From the NCBI RefSeq assembly GCF_025995175.1, contig NZ_BAPV01000016.1, positions 1-34,489 of the forward strand: DNA of 34,489 nucleotides. The letters are read 5' to 3'. Source of the stretch: Asaia krungthepensis NRIC 0535 (GTDB lineage: Bacteria; Pseudomonadota; Alphaproteobacteria; Acetobacterales; Acetobacteraceae). Below the pieces are notes generated by a model. It saw only the letters and a program-made list of their open reading frames with translations. It was not told where the DNA came from and did no database searches. How positions within the stretch are numbered: position 1 is the stretch's first letter; the number at the start of each line of letters is the position of its first letter. The position numbers and the translations under genes are program-made. This document shows positions 25,524-34,489 of this stretch, piece after piece.

Positions 25524-26414
25524 TCAGAGGCGCGCCATTTCGCGGGTGAATTCCTGCTTGAGAATCTGGATGAAACTGCGCGCCATGCGCCGCAGTGCAT
25601 GATCCTCACGATACACGGCCGAGCAGGTGATGGTCATGGGTGGATCGAGGCGACGCGCTGTTGGGAGGGTGGGGTCGTGCAGGGCGGTAAAGGCATCGAC
25701 AATCGCCCAACCTGCCCCCAGCCGGGCCAGTTCCGCCGCCATGTAATGGGTTCTCACCCTGATCGCCGGGGAGACCTCCCATCCCGCTTTCTTCCATGCA
25801 CTGCTGAGCGCCCAGGAGGTCGGGTCATGATCCGCAAGGCCTATCCACCTTGCCGGATCGATGGTTTCGAGGCGGACTGTATCGCCCCTTGCCGTATTGT
25901 CGAGCAGAACGAGCGGTATTTCCGCCAGGCTCTCGCAGATCAGCCCCGGCTCTTCCGTCGAGCCAAAGAGGATGCCGAAATCCAGATCGCGCTTGCGCAA
26001 CCCGGCAATGATTTCTGCGCCGTGGAGCGTGTCCACGCTCAGCATGTTCTCGCCCGACTTTTCGCGATAGCGATTGATCACACGCGGCACCACGCTCAGC
26101 CCGAGACTTGGCACACAGCCGATGGACAGTTCATGGCCGCCCCTGCCCGTCCGCAGATTCTCCGTCAGCCGCGAAAGATCGGCAAACTGGTCGAACAGGG
26201 CTGTGATACGCGGCAACATGATCTGCGCCTCGCGTGTTGGCACCAGCCTGCCCTTTATCCGGTCGAACAGGGCAAAGCCGAGCGATTGTTCCGCATAGCG
26301 CAACGCCTTGCTGGCGGCGGGCTGCGAGACGTTGAGCGCCTCTGCCGCCTGTCGCAGCGAGCCCGTGCGCATGACATAGTAAACCAGTTCGATGGAGCGC
26401 AGACGCAGCGCCAT
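25524..26414 (-). CDS. LysR-family transcriptional regulator
   Basis: A 296-residue LysR-type regulator: N-terminal winged helix (residues about 5-62, with SLRQAAEALNVSQPAASKALRYAE) and a C-terminal periplasmic-binding-like effector domain. It starts two bases after the stop codon of the S12 hydrolase gene, so the two form one operon, transcribed away from the DadA-like and acylase genes. The T-N11-A dyads at 27793-27810 and 21005-21022 flank this group and are its likely targets. The effector is unknown; a D-amino acid or acyl-amino acid would fit the neighbours. Confidence 0.92.
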   Translation of the reverse strand: MALRLRSIELVYYVMRTGSLRQAAEALNVSQPAASKALRYAEQSLGFALFDRIKGRLVPTREAQIMLPRITALFDQFADLSRLTENLRTGRGGHELSIGCVPSLGLSVVPRVINRYREKSGENMLSVDTLHGAEIIAGLRKRDLDFGILFGSTEEPGLICESLAEIPLVLLDNTARGDTVRLETIDPARWIGLADHDPTSWALSSAWKKAGWEVSPAIRVRTHYMAAELARLGAGWAIVDAFTALHDPTLPTARRLDPPMTITCSAVYREDHALRRMARSFIQILKQEFTREMARL

Positions 26415-26416
26415 GA

Positions 26417-27637
26417 TCAGCCCCTTGTGACAGACGTCGCGACGGGTCGTGGAGCATCGAGCCCCAGCGCGCGCGCCGCCTCCGTAGCAATGGCCTGACG
26501 CAGGGCGACCACGCTATGGCCGCCAGAGGGATGCACCCTGTTGGTCAGGATGATTACATAGCTATCGCTTGGCGGGTCGATCCAGAGCGACGTGCCGGTA
26601 AAGCCGGTATGCCCGAACGAGCGCGGCGAAAAATACGCCCCGCGAGGTGTCGAGTAATGCGTGGAGATATCCCAGCCGAGACCACGCAGATCGGTTTTTC
26701 CCGCTGGCTGCTGGGGGCTGGTCATCAGCGCAAGCGTGTCGCGTCGCAGCGGGAATGCGCTTGGTCGCCCTGCCAGACGATCCAGCAGCGACTGGGCATA
26801 AAGACACATGTCATGCGCGTTGGAGAAGAGACCGGCATGACCGGCCACGCCCCCCATACGGCGGGCGGTGGGGTCATGCACCACACCGCGCAGCATGAGT
26901 CCATGCTCATCGAACTGCGTTGGTGCGATGAGCGGCGTCAGGGAGCGGCCGGGACGATAACCGCTCTGCGTCATACCGAGCGGGTCGAGAATATTGTGCT
27001 GGACGTAGGTTTCCAGCGGCATCCCGCTCAGACGCTCCACCACCAGCCCCAGTGTGATGAAGTTGACGTCGCTATAGACGAAGCGATCGCCGGGTGGCGT
27101 GGCAGGGACACTCTGCATGGCACGCCTGACGGCCTCAGCCTTGCCCTGCCACGGGTCGGTCAGGGCGATATCGGGGGGCAGTCCCGAATAATGCGTCAGC
27201 AGGAGACGAATGGTGATGTCGCTTTTTCCGGCTGCAGCAAAATCCGGCAGAATGGTCGCCACTGGCTCGTCCAGGCTGAGCCTGTTCTGTTCGACGAGTT
27301 GCATCACTGCAAGCGCCGTCATGCTCGGCTTGGTGAGCGAGGCCATATCGAAACGGGTATCCCAGCTTTCAGGCTCCCGCACCGGCACGAGAGCCCGGGC
27401 GCCATAGACATATCGGTGGACGATCCCGCCGCCGTGACCGATCGCCAGCACCACGCCCGGGCATTGACCCGCCTGCACCGCATCCCGCGCCAGACGATCA
27501 ACTGACGCGAACGGATCGGGAGTGGCACACCCGGCAAGGCCTGATGAAAGACCGCCAGCAGCGCCGAACACCGCCATGCCGCTCCGCAGAAAATGGCGTC
27601 GATCGAGTATCAAGGCAGGTATGTCGTGTCTGATCAT
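26417..27637 (-). CDS. Serine hydrolase of the class C beta-lactamase fold (S12), probably exported
   Basis: A 406-residue S12-family hydrolase (class C beta-lactamase, D-aminopeptidase, EstB-like esterase). Active-site motifs: SLTK (S100-K103), YSDVN as the YxN equivalent, and HTG in GHTGFTGTS. The N-terminus has a Tat-like signal (DRRHFLRSG) and then LAGC (Cys37), a plausible lipobox, so a Tat-exported lipoprotein is likely. The ATG at 27637 starts this signal; an upstream start would add an unlikely leader. It is co-transcribed with the LysR gene. Substrate could be a D-aminoacyl peptide, an ester or a beta-lactam; the sequence alone does not decide. Confidence 0.88.
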   Translation of the reverse strand: MIRHDIPALILDRRHFLRSGMAVFGAAGGLSSGLAGCATPDPFASVDRLARDAVQAGQCPGVVLAIGHGGGIVHRYVYGARALVPVREPESWDTRFDMASLTKPSMTALAVMQLVEQNRLSLDEPVATILPDFAAAGKSDITIRLLLTHYSGLPPDIALTDPWQGKAEAVRRAMQSVPATPPGDRFVYSDVNFITLGLVVERLSGMPLETYVQHNILDPLGMTQSGYRPGRSLTPLIAPTQFDEHGLMLRGVVHDPTARRMGGVAGHAGLFSNAHDMCLYAQSLLDRLAGRPSAFPLRRDTLALMTSPQQPAGKTDLRGLGWDISTHYSTPRGAYFSPRSFGHTGFTGTSLWIDPPSDSYVIILTNRVHPSGGHSVVALRQAIATEAARALGLDAPRPVATSVTRG

Positions 27638-27792
27638 AACGGTTCCGGCATGACAAAATGGAAAGGCAACACACCACACCATGCGTCCCGCGCCTAGTCC
27701 TCATGAGACGACGTTCTGATAGAGGATATCCCGATCTTCGCACGTTTTATCCTGCCAGATGAAAGGTTTGATACCCATCCGGTTCTTTTCGC

Positions 27793-27810
27793 CCATAACC
27801 TGAAGTTAAG
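27793..27810. promoter_or_regulatory. Dyad CCATAAC-N5-GTTAAG in the divergent promoter region
   Basis: The element contains TAAC-CTGAA-GTTA with T-N11-A spacing, the classical LysR-type pattern, and lies between the divergent S12-lysR and dadA-acylase operons (83 bases before the TTG start of the latter). Its thirteen fixed bases recur exactly at 21005-21022 on the other strand. LysR regulators usually bind in the divergent region next to their own operon, which fits. Confidence 0.5.
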
Positions 27811-27893
27811 AGAGGCGCCCATCTTCCCAATAGGTCGCCCATGCGTCTCCCCCTAGGCTCACCCTATCGATTACGGGAAAAAAGGCCTCGGCT

Positions 27894-29096
27894 TTGGCGC
27901 AGCGTCATTCAGTCACCATTATCGGCGGTGGAGTCATCGGTCTGACCACTTCCTTCGCCCTGTGGCGCGCAGGGCATGAGGTCACTCTGGTCGAAAAACA
28001 GGCGCGCATTGCTTCGGGTGCCAGCCGGGCCAATGGCGGGCAGCTCAGCTATCGTTATGTCGCCCCCCTCGCGAGCCCTTCTGCCCCATTCGAAGCGCTG
28101 TCATGGCTGGGTCGATCCGGCTCGCCAGTGGCGCTTCACCCCAATGCCGACCTCCATCAATGGGGATGGATGGCCCGGTTTCTGCGTTCCTGCACCGAGG
28201 CCCGTTTCAGGGCAGCCAGTTCTGCCTTGCTGACGCTGGCGCTCGAAAGCCAGCGGGAACTGGCAACATGGCGTGACCAGGGACTTTCGGGATTCGACTG
28301 GAGACAGCCGGGCAAGCTGATCCTGTATCGCCATCACGCGTCATTCGCGAAAGCGGCGAAGGGTCTGAGCGACAGGCAGTCGCAGCGCCTCCTCACGCCG
28401 GCAGAATGCGCCATGATCGAACCCGCTTTCGCTGCACTCGCCCCCGAGCTGGCAGGGGGACTGTTCACAGACAGCGAAGAGGTCGCCGATTGCCACGCTT
28501 TCTGCCTGAAACTGCGCGACGCGATGCAGGGCCATGAACGTTTTCGTCTGCTGCACGGAAGCGCTGCGCTTGAGCGCTCGGGAACCCGTTGTCTGGTCAG
28601 GCTCAATGGCGTTCCCCTGCCGTCAAACAGGGTCATCCTTGCTGCGGGGCTCGCCTCACGCGAACTCGCACGCCCGCTGGGCGTGGGTCTGCCCCTCTAT
28701 CCCCTGCGCGGTTACAGCCTCACCGTGACTCCTCCCGCATCCAGCCTGCCGGAGGTCAGCGTGACCGATTATGACCGACGTGTCGTTTATGCGCGCCATG
28801 GTGCCAGGCTGCGCATTGCGGCAATGGTCGATATCGGCAAGTCGGGCGCCAGAGGCGACGAACGCCGTCTGGCCCAGTTGCGCCGCCTCGCCCAACAGAC
28901 CCTTCCGGAGGCCGGGCCCTATGACCGGGCCGAGGCCTGGGCAGGCGAACGCCCGGCCACGCCAGACAGTGTGCCGATCATCGAGCGCGGCCCCTGTGAC
29001 AATCTTCTGTTCAATGTCGGCCATGGAGCGCTTGGTTTCACCCTTGCCCCGGGCTCGGCCAGACGGATCCTCAGCCTTGTCGGAGAAACGATGTGA
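27894..29096 (+). CDS. FAD-dependent oxidoreductase, D-amino acid dehydrogenase (DadA)-like
   Basis: A 400-residue flavoprotein of the DAO/DadA family. It has an N-terminal Rossmann motif TIIGGGVIGLTTSFAL with the ADP-ribose Glu at the end of the second strand (VTLVEK), ASRANGGQLSYRY as in DadA, a mid-domain LYPLRGYSLT, and C-terminal ERPATPDSVPIIERG and NVGHGALGFTLAPGS. DadA enzymes oxidatively deaminate D-amino acids at the inner membrane and feed electrons to quinones. The start is a TTG at 27894 with AAAGG eight bases upstream; no ATG or GTG is available before the Rossmann motif. The acylase gene starts within its last codons, so they are translationally coupled. Confidence 0.87.
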   Translation: MAQRHSVTIIGGGVIGLTTSFALWRAGHEVTLVEKQARIASGASRANGGQLSYRYVAPLASPSAPFEALSWLGRSGSPVALHPNADLHQWGWMARFLRSCTEARFRAASSALLTLALESQRELATWRDQGLSGFDWRQPGKLILYRHHASFAKAAKGLSDRQSQRLLTPAECAMIEPAFAALAPELAGGLFTDSEEVADCHAFCLKLRDAMQGHERFRLLHGSAALERSGTRCLVRLNGVPLPSNRVILAAGLASRELARPLGVGLPLYPLRGYSLTVTPPASSLPEVSVTDYDRRVVYARHGARLRIAAMVDIGKSGARGDERRLAQLRRLAQQTLPEAGPYDRAEAWAGERPATPDSVPIIERGPCDNLLFNVGHGALGFTLAPGSARRILSLVGETM

Positions 29097-31507
29097 GCCA
29101 AGCCCGCCCCCTGCCCAATGGCCGGTTTTCCGCCGGACGCCGCTCGTTCCTGCACGGTGCTGGCTGCGCGGCCCTGCTTTCCTGCGTGCCCCGCGCGGCG
29201 AGATCGGAACCGCGACATCAGGGGCTGGATGGGCTGAAAGCCCCTGTGACGGTCGTGGAGGATCAATGGGGCGTACCCCATATCCGTGCTGACTCGATCG
29301 GGGACGCATTTTACGCCAATGGTTATCTGGTGGCGCGCGACAGGCTCTGGCAACTCGATTTCGGGTACAGGCAATCACTGGGTCGCCTGGCAGAAGTCTT
29401 TGGCCCCTCTTTCGTCCCGTCGGACAAGGCCAATCGCCTGTTCCTGTATCGGGGCAACGCGGCGGAAGAACTGTCACGCTATGAGCCGTCTGTGCGTGAT
29501 GCCGCAAGCGCGTATGTGGCTGGCATCAACGCCTTCATCCGCTCACTCCCGACAGATCTTGACGATATCGCGCCGGAATTCGCCCTTTACGATTATCGTC
29601 CCCTCGAATGGCAGGTTGAAGACCTGATTCGTATGCGCGCCGAACCGACAGGCAATACGGCGCTGGAGATCCGACGGGCCCGTCTGGCCGCTCTGGGACC
29701 TGAAGCCCTGCTTTATGACGCCTATCTGACCCCACGCGAGCCCGACTGCCCTCTTGTTCCCCCGGCGGGGCTGGATGTGTCCAAGGTCACCGAGCATGAT
29801 CTGGGCGCGTTGGGCGTTCTGCAAAAACGCCTGCCACTCGGAGCCATTCACGCCGCCACCCTTCATGGCGATATGGGACATCGCAAGGCCAATGAGGGAA
29901 GTAATGCATGGTGTATCGCGCCCTCACGCACGGTGACGGGTCGACCGATCCTTGCCAATGACCCTCATCTTTCCTTTGGCGCGCCCGGCCCGCGCCATGT
30001 GCTGCATATGACTGCACCCGGACTGGATGTGATCGGTGCCGGAACACCCGGCATGCCCGGGATCATGCAGGGTCATAATGCCGATATTGCCTTTGGGCGG
30101 ACAAATTTTCATATCGACCAGGAAGACCTCTTCGTTCTGAAAACCAATTCCGATGATCCCTCCCAATACTGGCATGACGGGGGATGGCGGCGGATGGAGG
30201 AGAGCCGCGTCACCATCGACGTGCGTGGGGCAGAGAGCGTTGAGGCCGTTCTACGCTACGCGGTTCAGGGGCCTGTTATCTCGGCAAATCCCGATGAAAC
30301 CCGGGCGATTGCGCTGGCCGCCACATGGCTGGCACCGGGAGCGAATGCCATGCTCGGCAATATCGGCATCAATCTTGCCACTGACTGGAACAGCTTTCGC
30401 GAAGCCTTGAGACACCATACGAGCCCGACCAATTTCACCTATGCTGATCGGCACGGCAATATCGGCTGGCAGGCTGCGGGAGGGCTCCCAAGACGGCGAC
30501 CCGAGCATGATGGCCTCATGCCTGCCCCGGGGGACGGCAGATATGACTGGCTCGGCCTGCGCCCGCTTGAAGATCTGCCCCATCTCTTCAATCCGGCAAA
30601 AGGCTGGTTCAGCACCTCGAACGAAATGAACCTGCCCACCATACCGGCCTACACAATCAGCCATGAATGGAGCCCGCCCTACCGCCACGAACGCGTGGAG
30701 CAGGTTCTCGATGCGACACCGCGGGCCAGTCTCAGGGACAGCGTAGCCCTGCAACATGACACCCTCTCTTTGCTGGCCCTGCGTATGGTCGCCCTACTGC
30801 CCGATCTTGCCGCGCCCAACACTGCCTTGCAGATGATGAAATCATGGGATGGGCATGTGACCGCCCAGAGCGCAGCGGCGGCTCTTTATGAGGTCTGGTC
30901 GACCCGGCTTTCGACAGCGCTGCACCATCGATTCGTGCCCAAGGAGTCTGGCGCGCTTTTGTCCGGCACACTTAGCCCGGTGGTTCAACTCGGCCTTCTT
31001 GAAAATCACGAAGCCTTCGGAGCAGCAGACTCCAGGCAGAAGCGAGATGATTTTCTCCTCGAGGTGCTGGGAGAGGCCTGGCATGAATGTTCGGAACTCA
31101 TGGGGCCACTGCCTGCGGCGTGGCAATGGGGGCGACTGCACACCCTTACCCTCCGCCATGCGCTGGACAATGATCCGGCGGTCGCCCGCGCCTTTCCGCC
31201 CCTAGGCGGCGCGACATACGGTTCGAGCGGGGACCATTACACGGTCATGGCACGCTGGTATGACCCCGGGCATATCAAGGAAAACCCTTACGCCGTCACA
31301 GGGGGGGCCAGCTATCTCATGGTATGCGATGTAGGCGCCTGGGATAACTCCCTTTTCCTCAATTTCCCCGGTCAGTCAGGGAACCCCGCCTCGCCTCACT
31401 ACGGGGATTTCTTTGCTCCATGGTATGCCAGCGACATGCAGCCCCTCGCCTTTTCCCGACATAGAGTGGACGAACTGGGGCGACGCCGTTTCGTCCTGTC
31501 ACCGTGA
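29093..31507 (+). CDS. Penicillin-acylase-family Ntn hydrolase, Tat-exported
   Basis: An 804-residue precursor of peptidase family S45. It has a Tat signal (GRRSFLHGAGCAALLSC, residues 15-31), an alpha-chain region (VVEDQWGVPHIRA, ARDRLWQLDF), and a self-cleavage site before S270 in NEGSNAW, the N-terminal nucleophile of the beta-chain (about 535 residues). NDPHLS and the Asn/Arg region further on are typical. Family members cleave amide bonds: penicillins, N-acyl homoserine lactones, N-acyl amino acids, cyclic imides. Start is GTG at 29093 with GGAG seven bases upstream, overlapping the DadA-like stop codon (ATGTGA). Coupling to a D-amino acid dehydrogenase suggests release and oxidation of a D-amino acid from an N-acyl or peptide substrate. 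Confidence 0.9.
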   Translation: MSQARPLPNGRFSAGRRSFLHGAGCAALLSCVPRAARSEPRHQGLDGLKAPVTVVEDQWGVPHIRADSIGDAFYANGYLVARDRLWQLDFGYRQSLGRLAEVFGPSFVPSDKANRLFLYRGNAAEELSRYEPSVRDAASAYVAGINAFIRSLPTDLDDIAPEFALYDYRPLEWQVEDLIRMRAEPTGNTALEIRRARLAALGPEALLYDAYLTPREPDCPLVPPAGLDVSKVTEHDLGALGVLQKRLPLGAIHAATLHGDMGHRKANEGSNAWCIAPSRTVTGRPILANDPHLSFGAPGPRHVLHMTAPGLDVIGAGTPGMPGIMQGHNADIAFGRTNFHIDQEDLFVLKTNSDDPSQYWHDGGWRRMEESRVTIDVRGAESVEAVLRYAVQGPVISANPDETRAIALAATWLAPGANAMLGNIGINLATDWNSFREALRHHTSPTNFTYADRHGNIGWQAAGGLPRRRPEHDGLMPAPGDGRYDWLGLRPLEDLPHLFNPAKGWFSTSNEMNLPTIPAYTISHEWSPPYRHERVEQVLDATPRASLRDSVALQHDTLSLLALRMVALLPDLAAPNTALQMMKSWDGHVTAQSAAAALYEVWSTRLSTALHHRFVPKESGALLSGTLSPVVQLGLLENHEAFGAADSRQKRDDFLLEVLGEAWHECSELMGPLPAAWQWGRLHTLTLRHALDNDPAVARAFPPLGGATYGSSGDHYTVMARWYDPGHIKENPYAVTGGASYLMVCDVGAWDNSLFLNFPGQSGNPASPHYGDFFAPWYASDMQPLAFSRHRVDELGRRRFVLSP

Positions 31508-31838
31508 TGCGCGGATTATCCGAGTGTCTGCATGTAGCAGTCATATCGTAGCTGATATGATTCCGTCGAAAAAAGGCAGCGCATTTTCGAGGTAACCAGG
31601 CACGCCGAACGAACCACCCGTTGGAAAACGATCACAACAGACTTTTGATCGAAGCCCCGCCCTTGAGGATGACGGGGACTGTAGCACCACTGATTTTTAA
31701 GGGCGGTCGACGTCCCACTCTCTATTTTCCTGCATGGAAGCCCTAGGGTCAGCATAGAACGATTGCAATGTTGACGAGACGGAGCCGGTCTAGAGATCAG
31801 ACATGGTACCAGTTGATCATTCGAAGAATGAAAAAATC
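31508..31838. other. Intergenic stretch after the acylase gene
   Basis: These 331 bases separate the acylase from the convergent glycosyltransferase gene. A seven-base hairpin (TCATATC at 31541-31547, GATATGA at 31554-31560) lies shortly after the acylase stop, but without a T-run. The remainder gives no convincing protein on either strand. It probably marks the junction to acquired DNA. Confidence 0.3.
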
Positions 31839-33245
31839 TCAACCAACTTTATCGAGAAAAATTTTGTCTATCGACATGTCGATGAAACCGCGAGACGTCA
31901 TAACGATCTCGAAATTTTCTATCTCGTCTTCGTCATGTTCAAACTCGATCTCAAAAAACGTTTTCTCGTTTCGGTATCCAGGGGAATATATTAATGCGAC
32001 TTCCTTGGCACACAATACGTCTTGCCCTTTATTATAGGAGGCCGCAATGATCAGGGAGCAATTTTCATCCCGTGGATAAAGGGCCGAAACCTCTATTCGC
32101 GCCGCAAATTTACCTCTTGGCAATCCGATATAAGGTCCGAAACACACGATCCCTTCCGGGGCATCATGGGGTATTATTATACTTTTCCCAAAACGAAAAC
32201 CAACATTTGTTAATAAATGCTCGGATCCTATAGTTATTGGAAATAATTTAGGTGTATAATCGCGGAGTTTATCAACACTTTTGAACAAATATTCTGATAC
32301 ATCTATCGAACGGTCTCGCGACATAACTATCCAGTCTTCTTCCATAATCCGCGTATTATTGTCGGAATATGAATTGAAGCCGTCTATATATTTCGGATAA
32401 TAGACACCAAGGTGGTAGATATCGCATATGATAAAATTATCCAGTAAAATCTCAATGGATTGCACTACTGATCGATCGTCATTTTGATGCGTAAGATAAA
32501 TATTATCTATCGTCTTTGAAAAATGTTCGAAATGAATATATTGCTCTATCGCGAGTCTTGAATAGAAGTTTCGCTCCTTTTCTTTCGTACCAGGCAAGCT
32601 TGGGTTAGAGTTGTAAAATGTCATGAATTCCAGATCGACGAAAGGTACATCCCAGATTTTGCGGACATCTGATGTCCTGCCAAGGTGAAACCAGTCGCCA
32701 TAGTGGAAAGGAAGGCGCCCCCCCGCGAAAGGATTTAAGGTGTAAAGCGAGGAAATCATCACTGGCATATCAAATACTGTATAAGTTCCTCTCTGATAAT
32801 ATTTTTCGTATAGATCATCGTACTTCAGCAATACGCCTGTGTCTTTGAATAGGAGGTCATTGCGAACCCTGAGCACGTATTTTCTAGACGCAAGCTTCAG
32901 GCCATTCTGGGCTGCCTCAATCATGTGATTTGCATGACAATTAGTTCCGCCGCGGAACACGGGCGGAAAAGGGTTCGCAAGCCTCGCATAAGCAATTTTA
33001 TCTGCATACTCGTTCACAAGAGAGCAAAAATTGTCCATCGCTTTGTTATAAGAGGCGCAATATCTCTCGCTAGATTTGCTGAAATCTATGAAATCAGAAC
33101 TTGATATACAAAATATGATCTCAGCATTACGGAATGCCTTTCGATAAGACATGAGAATATTGGCAACTTCGCCATGATTGCTCACAGAGCAATTACCTTG
33201 GATCACGAGGCTAAGATTACTACAATCCGTTCCGATAGTGCTCAT
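31839..33245 (-). CDS. WavE-like glycosyltransferase, probably horizontally acquired
   Basis: A 468-residue protein. Its N-terminal half matches the WavE lipopolysaccharide-synthesis pattern as I know it: SLVIQGNCS near residue 11, a CHANHMIEAAQNGLKLASRKYVL segment that leads to RVRNDLLF (an Asp-containing motif like the RxD of such transferases), and a conserved PFHYGDWFHLG. The C-terminal ~100 residues (from about LPRGKFAARIE) look like a separate beta-rich, perhaps sugar-binding, module. The ATG at 33245 is preceded by GAGAAG; an upstream TTG at 33320 is less likely. It is markedly more AT-rich than all genes to its left and lies next to an IS relic, so lateral transfer is likely. The role would be in surface polysaccharide. 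Confidence 0.65.
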   Translation of the reverse strand: MSTIGTDCSNLSLVIQGNCSVSNHGEVANILMSYRKAFRNAEIIFCISSSDFIDFSKSSERYCASYNKAMDNFCSLVNEYADKIAYARLANPFPPVFRGGTNCHANHMIEAAQNGLKLASRKYVLRVRNDLLFKDTGVLLKYDDLYEKYYQRGTYTVFDMPVMISSLYTLNPFAGGRLPFHYGDWFHLGRTSDVRKIWDVPFVDLEFMTFYNSNPSLPGTKEKERNFYSRLAIEQYIHFEHFSKTIDNIYLTHQNDDRSVVQSIEILLDNFIICDIYHLGVYYPKYIDGFNSYSDNNTRIMEEDWIVMSRDRSIDVSEYLFKSVDKLRDYTPKLFPITIGSEHLLTNVGFRFGKSIIIPHDAPEGIVCFGPYIGLPRGKFAARIEVSALYPRDENCSLIIAASYNKGQDVLCAKEVALIYSPGYRNEKTFFEIEFEHDEDEIENFEIVMTSRGFIDMSIDKIFLDKVG

Positions 33246-33588
33246 ATTTTTCTTCTCTGATTTCAGGCACAAACCGTCAAGAAGAGCCCTTATATCCTTA
33301 GGGTCAATAGATATAACCAATAATCGAAAAATTATCGTGATAAAATTACTGTGTTCTAAAAAATTTTATTCCAAAAATCAGGATTCGATCAATATTTTTT
33401 TATATTATAATCAAATCACGACTAAATTTTGCAAACTTTCATGATATAATACCCCCGTCCCGCCAATGAAACGTGGCAGGCCCTACAAGAAAGATGGTGC
33501 AGAATAAAGCTCTTGTATAGCTATAATGCTATGTGACGACCTAAGGCATGTCGCGCCTTGAAGCTGTTGTGGGTCTGCGTTGCTCTTT
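33246..33588. other. AT-rich upstream region of the WavE-like gene
   Basis: These 343 bases are very AT-rich up to about 33450 and must contain the promoter for the leftward glycosyltransferase gene, but no single -35/-10 pair stands out. From about 33460 base composition returns to that of the flanking IS relic. No gene was seen on either strand. Confidence 0.3.
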
Positions 33589-34438
<850 letters not shown>

Positions 34439-34462
34439 GAAGTTGGAGCAGATGTGATTCAA

Positions 34463-34485
34463 GCTCTGGATGTGGACACCAGAGC
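34463..34485. repeat. Hairpin near the end of the IS relic
   Basis: GCTCTGG (34463-34469) and CCAGAGC (34479-34485) form a seven-base stem with a nine-base loop, 24 bases after the transposase stop. It could belong to the right end of the IS or act as a terminator, though no T-run is visible before the window ends. Confidence 0.3.
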
Positions 34486-34489
34486 AGAG

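Noticed and set aside
26417-27637. Calling the S12 hydrolase an AmpC beta-lactamase
   Set aside because: The second motif is YSDVN and third HTG, instead of YAN and KTG of AmpC; an esterase or D-aminopeptidase-like role is at least as likely.
31508-31838. Possible protein on the minus strand in the gap after the acylase
   Set aside because: Open frames exist but have no good ribosome site, no recognisable motifs, and stop abruptly; no mobile-element family could be named with confidence.

Overview
The window looks like chromosomal DNA of an alphaproteobacterium, most likely an acetic acid bacterium (Acetobacteraceae). This rests on high GC outside one island, two TonB-dependent receptors, several Tat-type exported enzymes, and an IS5-family transposase relic whose sequence resembles ones I remember from that family. 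The genus cannot be fixed from the sequence alone. No rRNA, tRNA or CRISPR array was seen.

Positions 1-20900 hold an enlarged histidine-utilisation (hut) locus. The classical five-step route is complete: hutH (12888-14435), hutU (14442-16133), hutI (17214-18458), hutF (18608-19987) and hutG (20032-20841), with the repressor hutC (16378-17103) and hutD (10179-10751). Built into it are genes not normally in a hut operon: a HisC-like aminotransferase, a GlcD/Dld-type D-2-hydroxyacid dehydrogenase, an LldD-type FMN L-2-hydroxyacid dehydrogenase whose start overlaps the hutH stop, and two different Fe(II)/2-oxoglutarate-type dioxygenases. Uptake genes follow: a polar amino acid ABC importer, an NCS1 permease and a TonB-dependent receptor. 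A 12-bp palindromic motif (about WTGTMTATACAW), which I read as the HutC operator, lies upstream of all these transcription units. The suggested scheme is import of histidine, urocanate or a histidine derivative. D- and L-imidazolelactate would be oxidised to imidazolepyruvate, transaminated to histidine, and degraded by HutHUIFG to glutamate and formate.

Positions 21000-31500 hold a second module: a TonB-dependent receptor and a PBP4-like lipoprotein on the + strand, then a LysR regulator and an S12 serine hydrolase on the - strand, diverging from a D-amino-acid-dehydrogenase-like flavoprotein and a penicillin-acylase-family Ntn hydrolase. A shared 18-bp dyad (CCATAAC-N5-GTTAAG) lies in both promoter regions, with a one-mismatch copy before the first TonB receptor gene. 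The module is consistent with periplasmic processing and oxidation of D-amino-acid-containing or N-acylated compounds.

Positions 31500-34489 are accessory DNA: an AT-rich WavE-like glycosyltransferase gene, presumably acquired by transfer, and a decayed IS5-family transposase gene interrupted by ten tandem copies of GGGCAT.
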